From Azospirillum sp. TSO35-2 (GTDB lineage Bacteria; Pseudomonadota; Alphaproteobacteria; Azospirillales; Azospirillaceae), in assembly GCF_003116095.1 (NCBI RefSeq), contig NZ_LGRA01000021.1:194715-258714 (forward strand): 64,000 nucleotides of DNA, in the 5' to 3' direction. Each line of letters opens with the position of its first letter. Positions within the stretch are counted from its first letter, which is position 1. Positions 56,987 through 64,000 of this stretch are shown piece by piece. The position numbers and the translations under genes were made by a program. The notes under the pieces are model-generated. The model was not told where the DNA came from, searched no databases, and saw nothing but the letters and a program-made list of their open reading frames with translations.

Positions 56987-57418
56987 TTACTTGCGGCCGA
57001 ACAGCTTGCCGATACCACCGGCGGCGGTGGTCGTCTCGGCCGGCTTGGCGGCGCCGTCGGCGGGGGCCGCCGGGGTGCCGGCGTCGCCGCCCTTGGCCGG
57101 CTCGGTCTTGGCCAGGACAAGGTTGACCGTGGAGCGCAGGCAACGGACACGCACGTTCTCGGCGATCTCGACGGTGATCTCGTCGTCGGCGCCGACCTTG
57201 GTGACGATGCCGATGATGCCGCCGCCGGTCACGACGCGGTCGCCGCGGCGGATCGCCGACAGCATGGTCTTATGCTCCTTCATCTTCTTCTGCTGCGGAC
57301 GGATCAGCAGGAAATAGAAGACGACGAAGATCAGAACCAGGGGCAGAAACTGGACGAGCATGTCACTGCCGCCGCCAGCCGGCGCCGCCGTCTGTGCATA
57401 AGCCGTCGAAACGAACAT
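56987..57418 (-). CDS. yajC: Preprotein translocase accessory subunit YajC
   Basis: 143 residues. A single membrane helix (MLVQFLPLVLIFVVFYFLLI) followed by RPQQKKMKEHKTML, the usual GDRVVTGGGIIGIVTKV core and an alanine/proline-rich tail, longer than in E. coli. ATG 57418 in the order yajC-secD-secF, with a 151-base gap before secD that includes a hairpin. Confidence 0.95.
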   Translation of the reverse strand: MFVSTAYAQTAAPAGGGSDMLVQFLPLVLIFVVFYFLLIRPQQKKMKEHKTMLSAIRRGDRVVTGGGIIGIVTKVGADDEITVEIAENVRVRCLRSTVNLVLAKTEPAKGGDAGTPAAPADGAAKPAETTTAAGGIGKLFGRK

Positions 57419-57643
57419 CGGAAAGCTCCTTCAGAGTTTGGTCTCGCGCGGGGGTCGGCGTGCCGCCGGGACGCCGCGACTATAGCCGCCCATGAACGGG
57501 ATGCAACGGTGATGCGCCACAATCCGCGGGGCGGCCACAGCTTGTGCGCTTGCGTCGCTGTGTTACGGTGCGGACGCGTCGGAAAGATGGCTGCGCAGGC
57601 GCCGGCTTTCCATGAAATTTTGCGAAAAGCTGCCAGGAAAACG

Positions 57644-58501
57644 ATGTCCCCTGAAACGCTGCTTCCCCTGCTGACCCGCATCGCCGCCGCGCTGGAGCGT
57701 CTGGCGCCGCCGCCGCCCCTGCCGCTGGACGTCACCGCGGCCGACGCCTTCGTCTGGCATCCCGACCCCGACCGGCTGGAACCGGTGCCAGCCGTCAACC
57801 GGGTGGATATCGTCCTGCTGCAGGGGGTGGAGCGGCAGCGCGACATCCTGCTCGACAACACCCGGCGCTTCGCCGCTGGTCTGCCGGCCAACAACGCCCT
57901 GCTGTGGGGCGCCCGCGGCACCGGCAAAAGCTCCCTGGTGAAGTCGGTTCACGCCGTGATCTGCCAGGAACGCCCGGCCGAGCTGGCGCTGGTGGAAATC
58001 CAGCGCGAGGACATCCCCACCCTGCCCCGCCTGCTGACCCGGCTCAAGGGCGAGCGGCGGCGCTTCGTCCTGTTCTGCGACGATCTGTCCTTCGACCATG
58101 ACGACGCGCATTACAAGTCGCTGAAGGCCGTGCTGGACGGCGGGATCGAGGGGCGGCCGGACAATGTGGTGTTCTACGCCACCTCCAACCGCCGCCACCT
58201 GATGCCGCGCGACATGATCGAGAACGAGCGGTCGACCGCCATCAATCCGGCGGAGGCGGTGGAGGAGAAGGTGTCGCTGTCCGACCGGTTCGGGCTGTGG
58301 CTGGGCTTCCACAACTGCGACCAGGACGCCTACTTCGCGATGATCGAGGGCTACGCCCGCCACTACGGCCTGGACATCCCGGCCGATCGGCTGCGCGCGG
58401 AGGCCGTCGAATGGTCGGTCACGCGCGGGAGCCGGTCGGGCCGGGTGGCCTGGCAGTTCATCCAGGACCTGGCCGGGCGTCTCGGGACGCCCCTTCGCTG
58501 A
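57644..58501 (+). CDS. DUF815 AAA+ ATPase
   Basis: 285 residues. Walker A GARGTGKSS (89-97), Walker B FVLFCDDLSFD, sensor in VVFYATSNRRHLMP and the C-terminal YARHYGLDIPADRLRAEAVEW helical part. Family members are uncharacterised ATPases next to yajC in alphaproteobacteria. ATG 57644; divergent from yajC. The last 44 bases overlap the convergent nlpD-like gene. Confidence 0.9.
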   Translation: MSPETLLPLLTRIAAALERLAPPPPLPLDVTAADAFVWHPDPDRLEPVPAVNRVDIVLLQGVERQRDILLDNTRRFAAGLPANNALLWGARGTGKSSLVKSVHAVICQERPAELALVEIQREDIPTLPRLLTRLKGERRRFVLFCDDLSFDHDDAHYKSLKAVLDGGIEGRPDNVVFYATSNRRHLMPRDMIENERSTAINPAEAVEEKVSLSDRFGLWLGFHNCDQDAYFAMIEGYARHYGLDIPADRLRAEAVEWSVTRGSRSGRVAWQFIQDLAGRLGTPLR

Positions 58502-59717
58502 GCTTGCGGTCCATCTGATCGGACGGGTCGACCGCCTGGCTCCCCTTGCGCAGCTCGAAATGGAGCTGCGGCGAGGACACCGAGCCGGTCTGGCCGACCC
58601 GCGCGATCACCTGGCCGCGCTTCACCGTCGCGCCGCGCTCCACCTCGATCTTGTCGAGGTGGGCGTAGGCGGTGATCCAGCCGTCGGAGTGCTTCAGCAG
58701 CAGCAGGTTGCCGAAGCCGCGCAGCTCGTTGCCGGTGTAGGCGACGACGCCGTTGTCGGCGGCGACCACCGCGGTGCCCTTCGCCGCCGCGATGTTCAGG
58801 CCGTCGTTGTGCAGGCCGTCGGGCTTCGGGCCGAATCCGGAGATCAGCTTCCCCTTCACCGGCCACAGGAAGCGGGCGCCGCCGCGCGGTGGCGGGGCGC
58901 CGACCTCCGCCTTCGGCTCCGGCTTCGGCGGGGCGGCAGCGGCCGCGACCTCCTGCGGCGGGGCGGCGGCGGGCGGCGGGACCGGCGCACCGGCCTGGAC
59001 CGGCTTGCTGCCGGGCGGACGCAGCATGGTCGGCGCCTGCCCCGGCTGGTAGGCCGGCTCCGGCGAGCCGGCCGGCTGGCTCTGCACCGGTGCGGGTTCG
59101 GACGGCGGCGTGGCGGGCTTCGACGGCGGCAGGGCCGTGGCGGTGATGCCCCCGGCGGGCGACGACGCGCCCGGAGGCGGCAACTCGGCCGCCTGGACCG
59201 ACCCGCGGCCGGCCGGCGTGCCCTGCGGCATGGCCTGGGGCGTCAGCGGCACCGCACCACCCGACGCCACCCCCGACGCCGTCATGGACCCGCCGGTCCC
59301 GGACGCGTTCGATCCCGGCAGGCGCAACGGCTGGCCGACCTGCACCGCGTAGGGCGGGGTCAGGCCATTCAACTGGGTCAGTTCGCTGACGTCGACGTTG
59401 TGCATGCGCGAGATGCCGTAGAGCGTATCGCCCTTCTGCACCACATACTGGCGCGAGGTCGGCAGGACCAGCCGCTGCCCGACGTCGAGCTTGTAGGGCG
59501 GCGACAGGTGGTTGGCTTCGATCAGGTCGCGCAGCGGCACGTTGTAGCGGCGTGACAGGATGTAGGCGCTGTCGCCCTTCTGCACCGTGATGGCGCCGCC
59601 GGCCGAATCCGGCACGTCGCTGACATGGGTGAAGGGGGCGAGCCCGCCCGCGCGTTCGCAGGCGCCGAGCGCCAGGACCGCGGTGGACAGGAGAAGCGCC
59701 GTAAGAACCGGTTTCAT
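58458..59717 (-). CDS. nlpD: NlpD-like lipoprotein with LysM and degenerate M23 domain
   Basis: 419 residues. Lipoprotein signal with lipobox LGAC (Cys20), two LysM domains (43-86 and 91-134) that bind peptidoglycan, a long Pro/Ala linker, and a C-terminal M23/LytM domain. In this domain the first zinc-binding motif H-x-G-x-D is changed to NDGLN, and HLH is changed to QLH. Both ligand changes predict loss of endopeptidase activity, as in E. coli NlpD, which instead activates amidases at division. ATG overlaps the pcm stop by 4 bases (ATGA). Last gene of serS-surE-pcm-nlpD. Confidence 0.92.
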   Translation of the reverse strand: MKPVLTALLLSTAVLALGACERAGGLAPFTHVSDVPDSAGGAITVQKGDSAYILSRRYNVPLRDLIEANHLSPPYKLDVGQRLVLPTSRQYVVQKGDTLYGISRMHNVDVSELTQLNGLTPPYAVQVGQPLRLPGSNASGTGGSMTASGVASGGAVPLTPQAMPQGTPAGRGSVQAAELPPPGASSPAGGITATALPPSKPATPPSEPAPVQSQPAGSPEPAYQPGQAPTMLRPPGSKPVQAGAPVPPPAAAPPQEVAAAAAPPKPEPKAEVGAPPPRGGARFLWPVKGKLISGFGPKPDGLHNDGLNIAAAKGTAVVAADNGVVAYTGNELRGFGNLLLLKHSDGWITAYAHLDKIEVERGATVKRGQVIARVGQTGSVSSPQLHFELRKGSQAVDPSDQMDRKLSEGASRDARPGPG

Positions 59718-60367
59718 GCGGAATGGACCTGTTGCGGCGGGTCGGACAGCAGCGGAACGAAACGGACGGGCCACAGGTCCTCCCGGGAAAGGCCAGCTTC
59801 GGAACGCCGGAAGCGCACGACCTTCTGGTCGCGGTGGTCGCTGCCGAGCGGAATGACCATGACACCACCAACGGCGAGTTGATCCGTCAAGTCTTTTGGA
59901 GCTTCCGGACCGCCGGCGGCTGTGACCAGTATCCGCGCGAAAGGCGCCTGCTCCGGCCAGCCGCGGGTTCCGTCGCCCAGCCGCGTGGTGATGGTGTGGA
60001 TGCCCAGCGCCTGGAAACGCGCCTCCGCCTCGCGCAGCAGCGGTTTCAGACGCTCGATGGTGAAGACGCGGCGGCACAGCCGCGACAGCACCGCCGCCTG
60101 ATAGCCGGATCCGGTGCCGATCTCCAGGACCAAATGTCGCGGGTGCAACTCCAGCGCCTGGGTCATCAGCCCAACCACCAGCGGCTGGCTGATGGTCTGG
60201 CCCAGCTCGATCGGAAGTGCGGCATCCTCCCACGCCCGGTCCTGGAAGGCCTCGGGCACGAACAACTCGCGCGGGATCCGTTCGATGGCGGCCAACACCT
60301 TGGTGTCGGTGACGCCGGCCCCGCGAAGGGCCATCAGCAAGCGGATCTTGCGCGGGTTGTAGCTCAC
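59714..60367 (-). CDS. pcm: Protein-L-isoaspartate O-methyltransferase
   Basis: 217 residues. SAM motif I VLEIGTGSGYQAAVL, the substrate-binding LPIELGQTISQPLVVGLMT, and the motif VTAAGGPEAPKDLTDQL. It starts repair of isoaspartate residues in aged proteins. The start is GTG 60367, which overlaps the surE stop as GTGA. In the usual surE-pcm order. Confidence 0.95.
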   Translation of the reverse strand: MSYNPRKIRLLMALRGAGVTDTKVLAAIERIPRELFVPEAFQDRAWEDAALPIELGQTISQPLVVGLMTQALELHPRHLVLEIGTGSGYQAAVLSRLCRRVFTIERLKPLLREAEARFQALGIHTITTRLGDGTRGWPEQAPFARILVTAAGGPEAPKDLTDQLAVGGVMVIPLGSDHRDQKVVRFRRSEAGLSREDLWPVRFVPLLSDPPQQVHSA

Positions 60368-61146
60368 ACGAAAGCCTGCCTCAGCGTCTGCAGCGTCGGG
60401 GTGTGCGTCAGGTCGAGGAAGACCGGCGTGATCGAGATGCCGCCGTTGAACACCACATGGATGTCGGTGTCGTCGGCTACATCGGCCTCGCCGCGCAGCG
60501 TGCCGATCCAGATGTAGGGCTTGCCGCGCGGGTCGACCCGCTCCAGCAACTCGTCGCCGATCTTGCGCTTGCCGTGGCGCACCACCCGCATGCCGGTGAC
60601 CTCCGCCGCCGGACGGGCCGGGAAGTTGACGTTCAGCAGCACGTTCTTCGGCCAGGCCACCGTCACCGCCTTGCGCACCACCTCGGCGCCGTAGGCTTCG
60701 GCGGCGGACCAGTCGATCGGCTGGCCCGTCTCGTAATGCTGGCTCATGGCGATGGCCGGGACGTTCAGCAGCGTCGCCTCCATCGCCGCGGCGATGGTGC
60801 CGGAATAGGTCACGTCCTCGCCGATGTTGGAGCCCTGGTTGACGCCCGACAGCACCAGCGTCGGGCGGGCGTCCTTCATGACATGGTTGACCGCCAGCAG
60901 CACGCAGTCGGTCGGCGTGCCGTCGACGGTGAAGCGGCGCTCGTCCAGCTTGCGCAGGCGCAGCGGCCGGTTGATGGTGAGCGAGTGGCTGGCCGCCGAC
61001 TGCTCCATCTCCGGCGCCACCACCCAGACATCGTCGGACAGCGACCGCGCGATGGATTCCAGGACCTTCAGCCCCTGCGCGTGGATGCCGTCGTCGTTGG
61101 TGACGAGGATGCGGGTCTGGGACAGGTCGAGCGGCAGGTCGAACAT
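60364..61146 (-). CDS. surE: 5'/3'-nucleotidase SurE
   Basis: 260 residues. N-terminal metal motif ILVTNDDGIHAQGL, QSAASHSLTIN and the loop LSGVNQGSNIGEDVTYSGT with acidic/asparagine ligands. It dephosphorylates nucleoside monophosphates. Its ATG shares one base with the serS stop (TGATG) and its end overlaps pcm. Confidence 0.96.
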   Translation of the reverse strand: MFDLPLDLSQTRILVTNDDGIHAQGLKVLESIARSLSDDVWVVAPEMEQSAASHSLTINRPLRLRKLDERRFTVDGTPTDCVLLAVNHVMKDARPTLVLSGVNQGSNIGEDVTYSGTIAAAMEATLLNVPAIAMSQHYETGQPIDWSAAEAYGAEVVRKAVTVAWPKNVLLNVNFPARPAAEVTGMRVVRHGKRKIGDELLERVDPRGKPYIWIGTLRGEADVADDTDIHVVFNGGISITPVFLDLTHTPTLQTLRQAFV

Positions 61147-62417
61147 CAGATGGAAATCCTCTCAACACCGCGCATGTACGGCCGGAGCGCGTCCGGGATC
61201 AGGATCGAACCGTCGGGCTGCTGGTAGTTCTCCAGCACCGCGATCAGGCAGCGCCCGACCGCCACACCCGATCCGTTGAGGGTGTGCACGAACTGAGTTT
61301 GCTTCTCGCCCTTGCTCCGGCAACGGGCCTTCATCCGCCGCGCCTGGAAATCGCCGCAATTGGACACGCTGGAGATCTCGCGGTAGGCGTTCTGGCCGGG
61401 CAGCCACACCTCGACGTCATAGGTCTTGCGCGAGGAGAAGCCCATGTCGCCGGTGCACAGCACGATGGTGCGGTAGGGCAGGCCCAACCGCTCCAGGATC
61501 GTCTCGGCGCAGCGGGTCATGCGCTGGTGCTCGGCCTCCGACTGGTCCGGCGCGGTGATGGCGACCATCTCCACCTTCCAGAACTGGTGCTGGCGGATCA
61601 TGCCGCGGGTGTCGCGCCCGGCCGACCCGGCTTCCGCCCGGAAGCAGGGGGTCAACGCGGTGTAGCGCAGCGGCAGATCCTCCGCCGCGACGATCTGGTC
61701 GTTGACCAGATTGGTCAGCGGCACCTCGCTGGTCGGGATCAGGTAATGGTCGGACCCGGTCGTCTTGAACAGGTCCTCCTCGAACTTCGGCAGTTGGCCG
61801 GTGCCGAACAGCGCGGTGTCGCGCACCATCAGCGGCGGCGCGATCTCGGTGAAGCCGTGCTCGCTCGTGTGGATGTCCAGCATGAAGTCGGCGAGCGCGC
61901 GTTCCAGGCGGGCCAGCCCGCCCTTCAGCACGGTGAAGCGGGCGCCCGACATGCGGGCTGCCGCCTCGAAGTCCATCAGGCCCAGCGCCTCGCCCAGCTC
62001 GTAATGCTGCTTGGGGTTGGCGATGTCGGCCGGGGTGCCCCAGCGGCGCACCTCGACGTTGTCGGTTTCGTCCTTGCCGAGGGGCACGTCGTCGGCCGGG
62101 ATGTTGGGCAATCCTGCCAGCAGGGCGTCGAGTTCGGCGCCGAGCGCGCGTTCCTCCTCCTCCACCTGGGGAAGGCGGTCCTTCAGGGTCGCCATCTCGT
62201 CCAGGATCGGCTGGGCGTCGCGGCCCTCGCGCTTGGCGAGGCCGATCTCCTTGGCCGCTTCGTTCCGGCGGGCCAGCATCTCCTGCATCTGGGTCTGCGC
62301 GGCGCGGCGGCGGCTGTCGAGGTCGAGCAGGGACGACGACATCGGCGCCAGTCCACGGCGGCCGATACCGCGGTCGAAGGCTTCGGGATTCTCACGGATG
62401 GCGCGAAGGTCGTGCAT
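61146..62417 (-). CDS. serS: Seryl-tRNA synthetase
   Basis: 423 residues. An N-terminal coiled-coil arm ([20 protein letters not shown] ... [12 protein letters not shown]) is followed by the class II core: motif 2 [15 protein letters not shown] with RQHQFWKVE, and motif 3 [16 protein letters not shown]. Charges tRNA-Ser, and tRNA-Sec if present. First gene of the serS-surE-pcm-nlpD operon. Confidence 0.98.
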   Translation of the reverse strand: MHDLRAIRENPEAFDRGIGRRGLAPMSSSLLDLDSRRRAAQTQMQEMLARRNEAAKEIGLAKREGRDAQPILDEMATLKDRLPQVEEEERALGAELDALLAGLPNIPADDVPLGKDETDNVEVRRWGTPADIANPKQHYELGEALGLMDFEAAARMSGARFTVLKGGLARLERALADFMLDIHTSEHGFTEIAPPLMVRDTALFGTGQLPKFEEDLFKTTGSDHYLIPTSEVPLTNLVNDQIVAAEDLPLRYTALTPCFRAEAGSAGRDTRGMIRQHQFWKVEMVAITAPDQSEAEHQRMTRCAETILERLGLPYRTIVLCTGDMGFSSRKTYDVEVWLPGQNAYREISSVSNCGDFQARRMKARCRSKGEKQTQFVHTLNGSGVAVGRCLIAVLENYQQPDGSILIPDALRPYMRGVERISI

Positions 62418-62596
62418 GGCTCGAACAGACTTCGAATGAGTGGGAGGCTGGTTATACGGCGCGCCCCGCCGAAGGTCCAGAGCAAGGCCGTTTTCACGCC
62501 TTCATCGAAAGGACTGCCCGGCAAACCCGTCGGTCCGGCAAGGTTCTGCGCCGCGGGCATGGCCGCCCCGCCGCCGCATCCTTGGACAGCGGGGCG

Positions 62597-63883
62597 ATGG
62601 CGCGTCACTGTCGCTTTCGCACCGCAGCGACGGTGACGGAACAAGCGGGAGCCCAGCGCGTGCGCGACGACATCAAGACCGGTGCGGACAGCGCCGATCC
62701 CGGGACCGCCTATCTGGAGGCCGGCACCCCGGCCTACCGCCGCGCCAGCCGCATCCTGTTCGTCGCCGGCTTTTCCACCTTCGCCACGCTCTATTGCGTG
62801 CAGCCGCTGCTGCCGGACTTCGTGCAGGAGTTCGGGGTGTCGCCCGCCGAGTCCAGCCTGTCGCTGTCGCTGACCACCGGCGTGCTGGCGGTGGCGCTGC
62901 TGGTCGCCGGCGCCATTTCCGACGGGATCGGCCGCAAGCCGGTGATGGTCGCCGCCCTGGCCGCCGCCGGCCTGCTGGGCGTCGTCGGCGCGCTGATGCC
63001 GAACTGGCATGGCTTCCTCGCCGTCCGCGCACTGGAGGGGCTGGCGCTGAGCGGCCTGCCCGCCGTCGCCATGGCCTATGTCTCCGAAGAGGTCGATCCG
63101 AAATCGGCCGGCGTCGCCATGGGGCTCTACATCGGCGGGACCGCCATCGGCGGCATGTCCGGCCGGGTGCTGACCGCGGTGGTGACCGACCTCGGCAGTT
63201 GGCGGCTGGCGGTCGGCGTCGTCGGCGCGCTGGCGGTCGCCGCGGCGGTCACGGTGTGGCTGGCGCTGCCGCCGTCGCGCCATTTCGTCCGGCGTGCCGC
63301 CGGGTTGAAGGCGCTGGTGCGGGCATGGCGCGACCTGCTGACCGACGTCGGGATGCTGGGGCTGTTCTCGCTCGGCTTCCTGCTGATGGGCGGTTTCGTC
63401 ACCGTCTTCAACTACATCGGCTTCCGCCTCAGCGAACCGCCGTTCGAGCTGCGCCCGGCGGTGGTCGGCGCCGTGTTCCTGGTCTACAGCTTCGGCGTCG
63501 TCAGCTCGCCGCTGTTCGGCGGCTGGGCCGGGCGGTTCGGCTCGGGCCGCACGCTGGCCGGCGCAGTGGCGCTGATGGTGGCCGGGCTTGCGCTGATGGA
63601 GGTCGACAGCCTGTGGGGCATCGCCCCCGGCATCGCCCTGTTCACCTTCGCCTTCTTCGGTGCCCATTCCATCGTGTCGGCCTGGATCGGCCGCCGCGCC
63701 GCGGTCGCCCGCGGGCAGGCGTCGTCGATCTATCTGTTCTGCTACTATCTGGGCTCCACCCTGGCGGGAACGTTGGGCGGGCTGTTCTGGCACCGCTATG
63801 GCTGGAGCGGCGTCGCCGGCTTCGTCGGCCTGCTGCTTTTGGTTGCCGTGGCGGTGACCGCCGGGCTGCAGCGCAGCCGCTGA
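62597..63883 (+). CDS. MFS transporter, YnfM/arabinose-efflux type
   Basis: About 428 residues with 12 predicted helices. Conserved features are TLYCVQPLLPDFVQEFGVSP, the loop 2-3 motif DGIGRKPVMVAAL and GTAIGGMSGRVLTAVVTDLG, as in YnfM/inner-membrane transporters. A ~50-residue hydrophilic N-terminus precedes the first helix. ATG 62597 is preferred over TTG 62582. Substrate unknown. Divergent from serS, no regulator nearby. Confidence 0.88.
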   Translation: MARHCRFRTAATVTEQAGAQRVRDDIKTGADSADPGTAYLEAGTPAYRRASRILFVAGFSTFATLYCVQPLLPDFVQEFGVSPAESSLSLSLTTGVLAVALLVAGAISDGIGRKPVMVAALAAAGLLGVVGALMPNWHGFLAVRALEGLALSGLPAVAMAYVSEEVDPKSAGVAMGLYIGGTAIGGMSGRVLTAVVTDLGSWRLAVGVVGALAVAAAVTVWLALPPSRHFVRRAAGLKALVRAWRDLLTDVGMLGLFSLGFLLMGGFVTVFNYIGFRLSEPPFELRPAVVGAVFLVYSFGVVSSPLFGGWAGRFGSGRTLAGAVALMVAGLALMEVDSLWGIAPGIALFTFAFFGAHSIVSAWIGRRAAVARGQASSIYLFCYYLGSTLAGTLGGLFWHRYGWSGVAGFVGLLLLVAVAVTAGLQRSR

Positions 63884-63992
63884 GCAAGCGGCGAACCGTC
63901 GCACCCGCGCATCCGGCCGTTGCACCGCGCCCCGCGGCGTTCCAGTCTTGAAGCGGCGGGGTCGCCCCCGTCGCCGAGGGAGTGCGAATACG

Positions 63993-64000
63993 GTGAGTCA
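63993..64000 (+). other. Possible start of the next gene at the window edge
   Basis: GTG at 63993 preceded by an AGGGAG sequence about 11 bases upstream. Only two codons are visible, so this is only a candidate. Confidence 0.25.

Overview
The window is high-GC, densely coded chromosomal DNA from an alphaproteobacterium. The combination of ntrYX-hfq-hflX, yajC-secD-secF, the HpnC/D/E route to squalene, serS-surE-pcm-nlpD, and a secreted RTX protease ending in NPDVA repeats points to the Rhodospirillales/Azospirillales, most likely Azospirillum or a close relative. This is inferred from gene content, not from a database search. About 60 genes are supported. There is one tRNA, no rRNA, no CRISPR array and no intact transposon.

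Layout. 1-5.6 kb: the end of the NtrY kinase, NtrX, a Phd/VapC-type toxin-antitoxin pair with a 12-bp palindromic operator, a HAD phosphatase, hfq and hflX. 5.7-9.2 kb: small unknown proteins, an aspartyl/asparaginyl hydroxylase-like protein, an inositol-phosphatase-family enzyme and a tandem universal stress protein. 9.4-12.0 kb: a TPP-riboswitch-controlled ABC importer for a thiamine precursor. 12.1-17.8 kb: a histone-deacetylase-like hydrolase, then a poorly known block. That block has two adjacent membrane coiled-coil proteins that look like paralogs, a TraK-like/TraL-like P-loop fusion on the other strand, a proline-rich helical protein and an orphan receiver. 17.8-22.6 kb: an atypical ssb with a LexA box and what looks like a relic of the uvrA start in front of it, a LysR/MFS divergent pair and a methyltransferase/XRE divergent pair.

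22.6-26.4 kb: a 1106-residue serralysin-like RTX protease and tRNA-Gln(TTG). 26.4-33.5 kb: a MoxR-DUF58-BatA/DUF4159 operon interrupted by a REP/BIME-like palindrome. 33.7-37.5 kb: DUF1285, a CoA-type NUDIX hydrolase, a CCA-adding-type nucleotidyltransferase and DUF2252. 37.9-44.1 kb: a polyphosphate cluster (ppx, ppk, SixA-like phosphatase, CYTH-CHAD protein). 44.2-48.9 kb: uvrA with a LexA box over its start codon, a tiny lipoprotein and trmFO.

48.9-57.4 kb: hpnC-hpnD-hpnE (squalene for hopanoids) and sodB on one strand. On the other strand they are flanked by yajC-secD-secF-NDUFAF3-like and by an NDUFAF6-like gene. 57.6-64 kb: a DUF815 ATPase, the tightly overlapping serS-surE-pcm-nlpD operon and a second MFS exporter.

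The best candidates for something undescribed are the relic of an ancestral uvrA/ssb divergent promoter, the 13.4-17.2 kb membrane coiled-coil/P-loop block, and the RTX protease with its four-repeat C-terminal tail.
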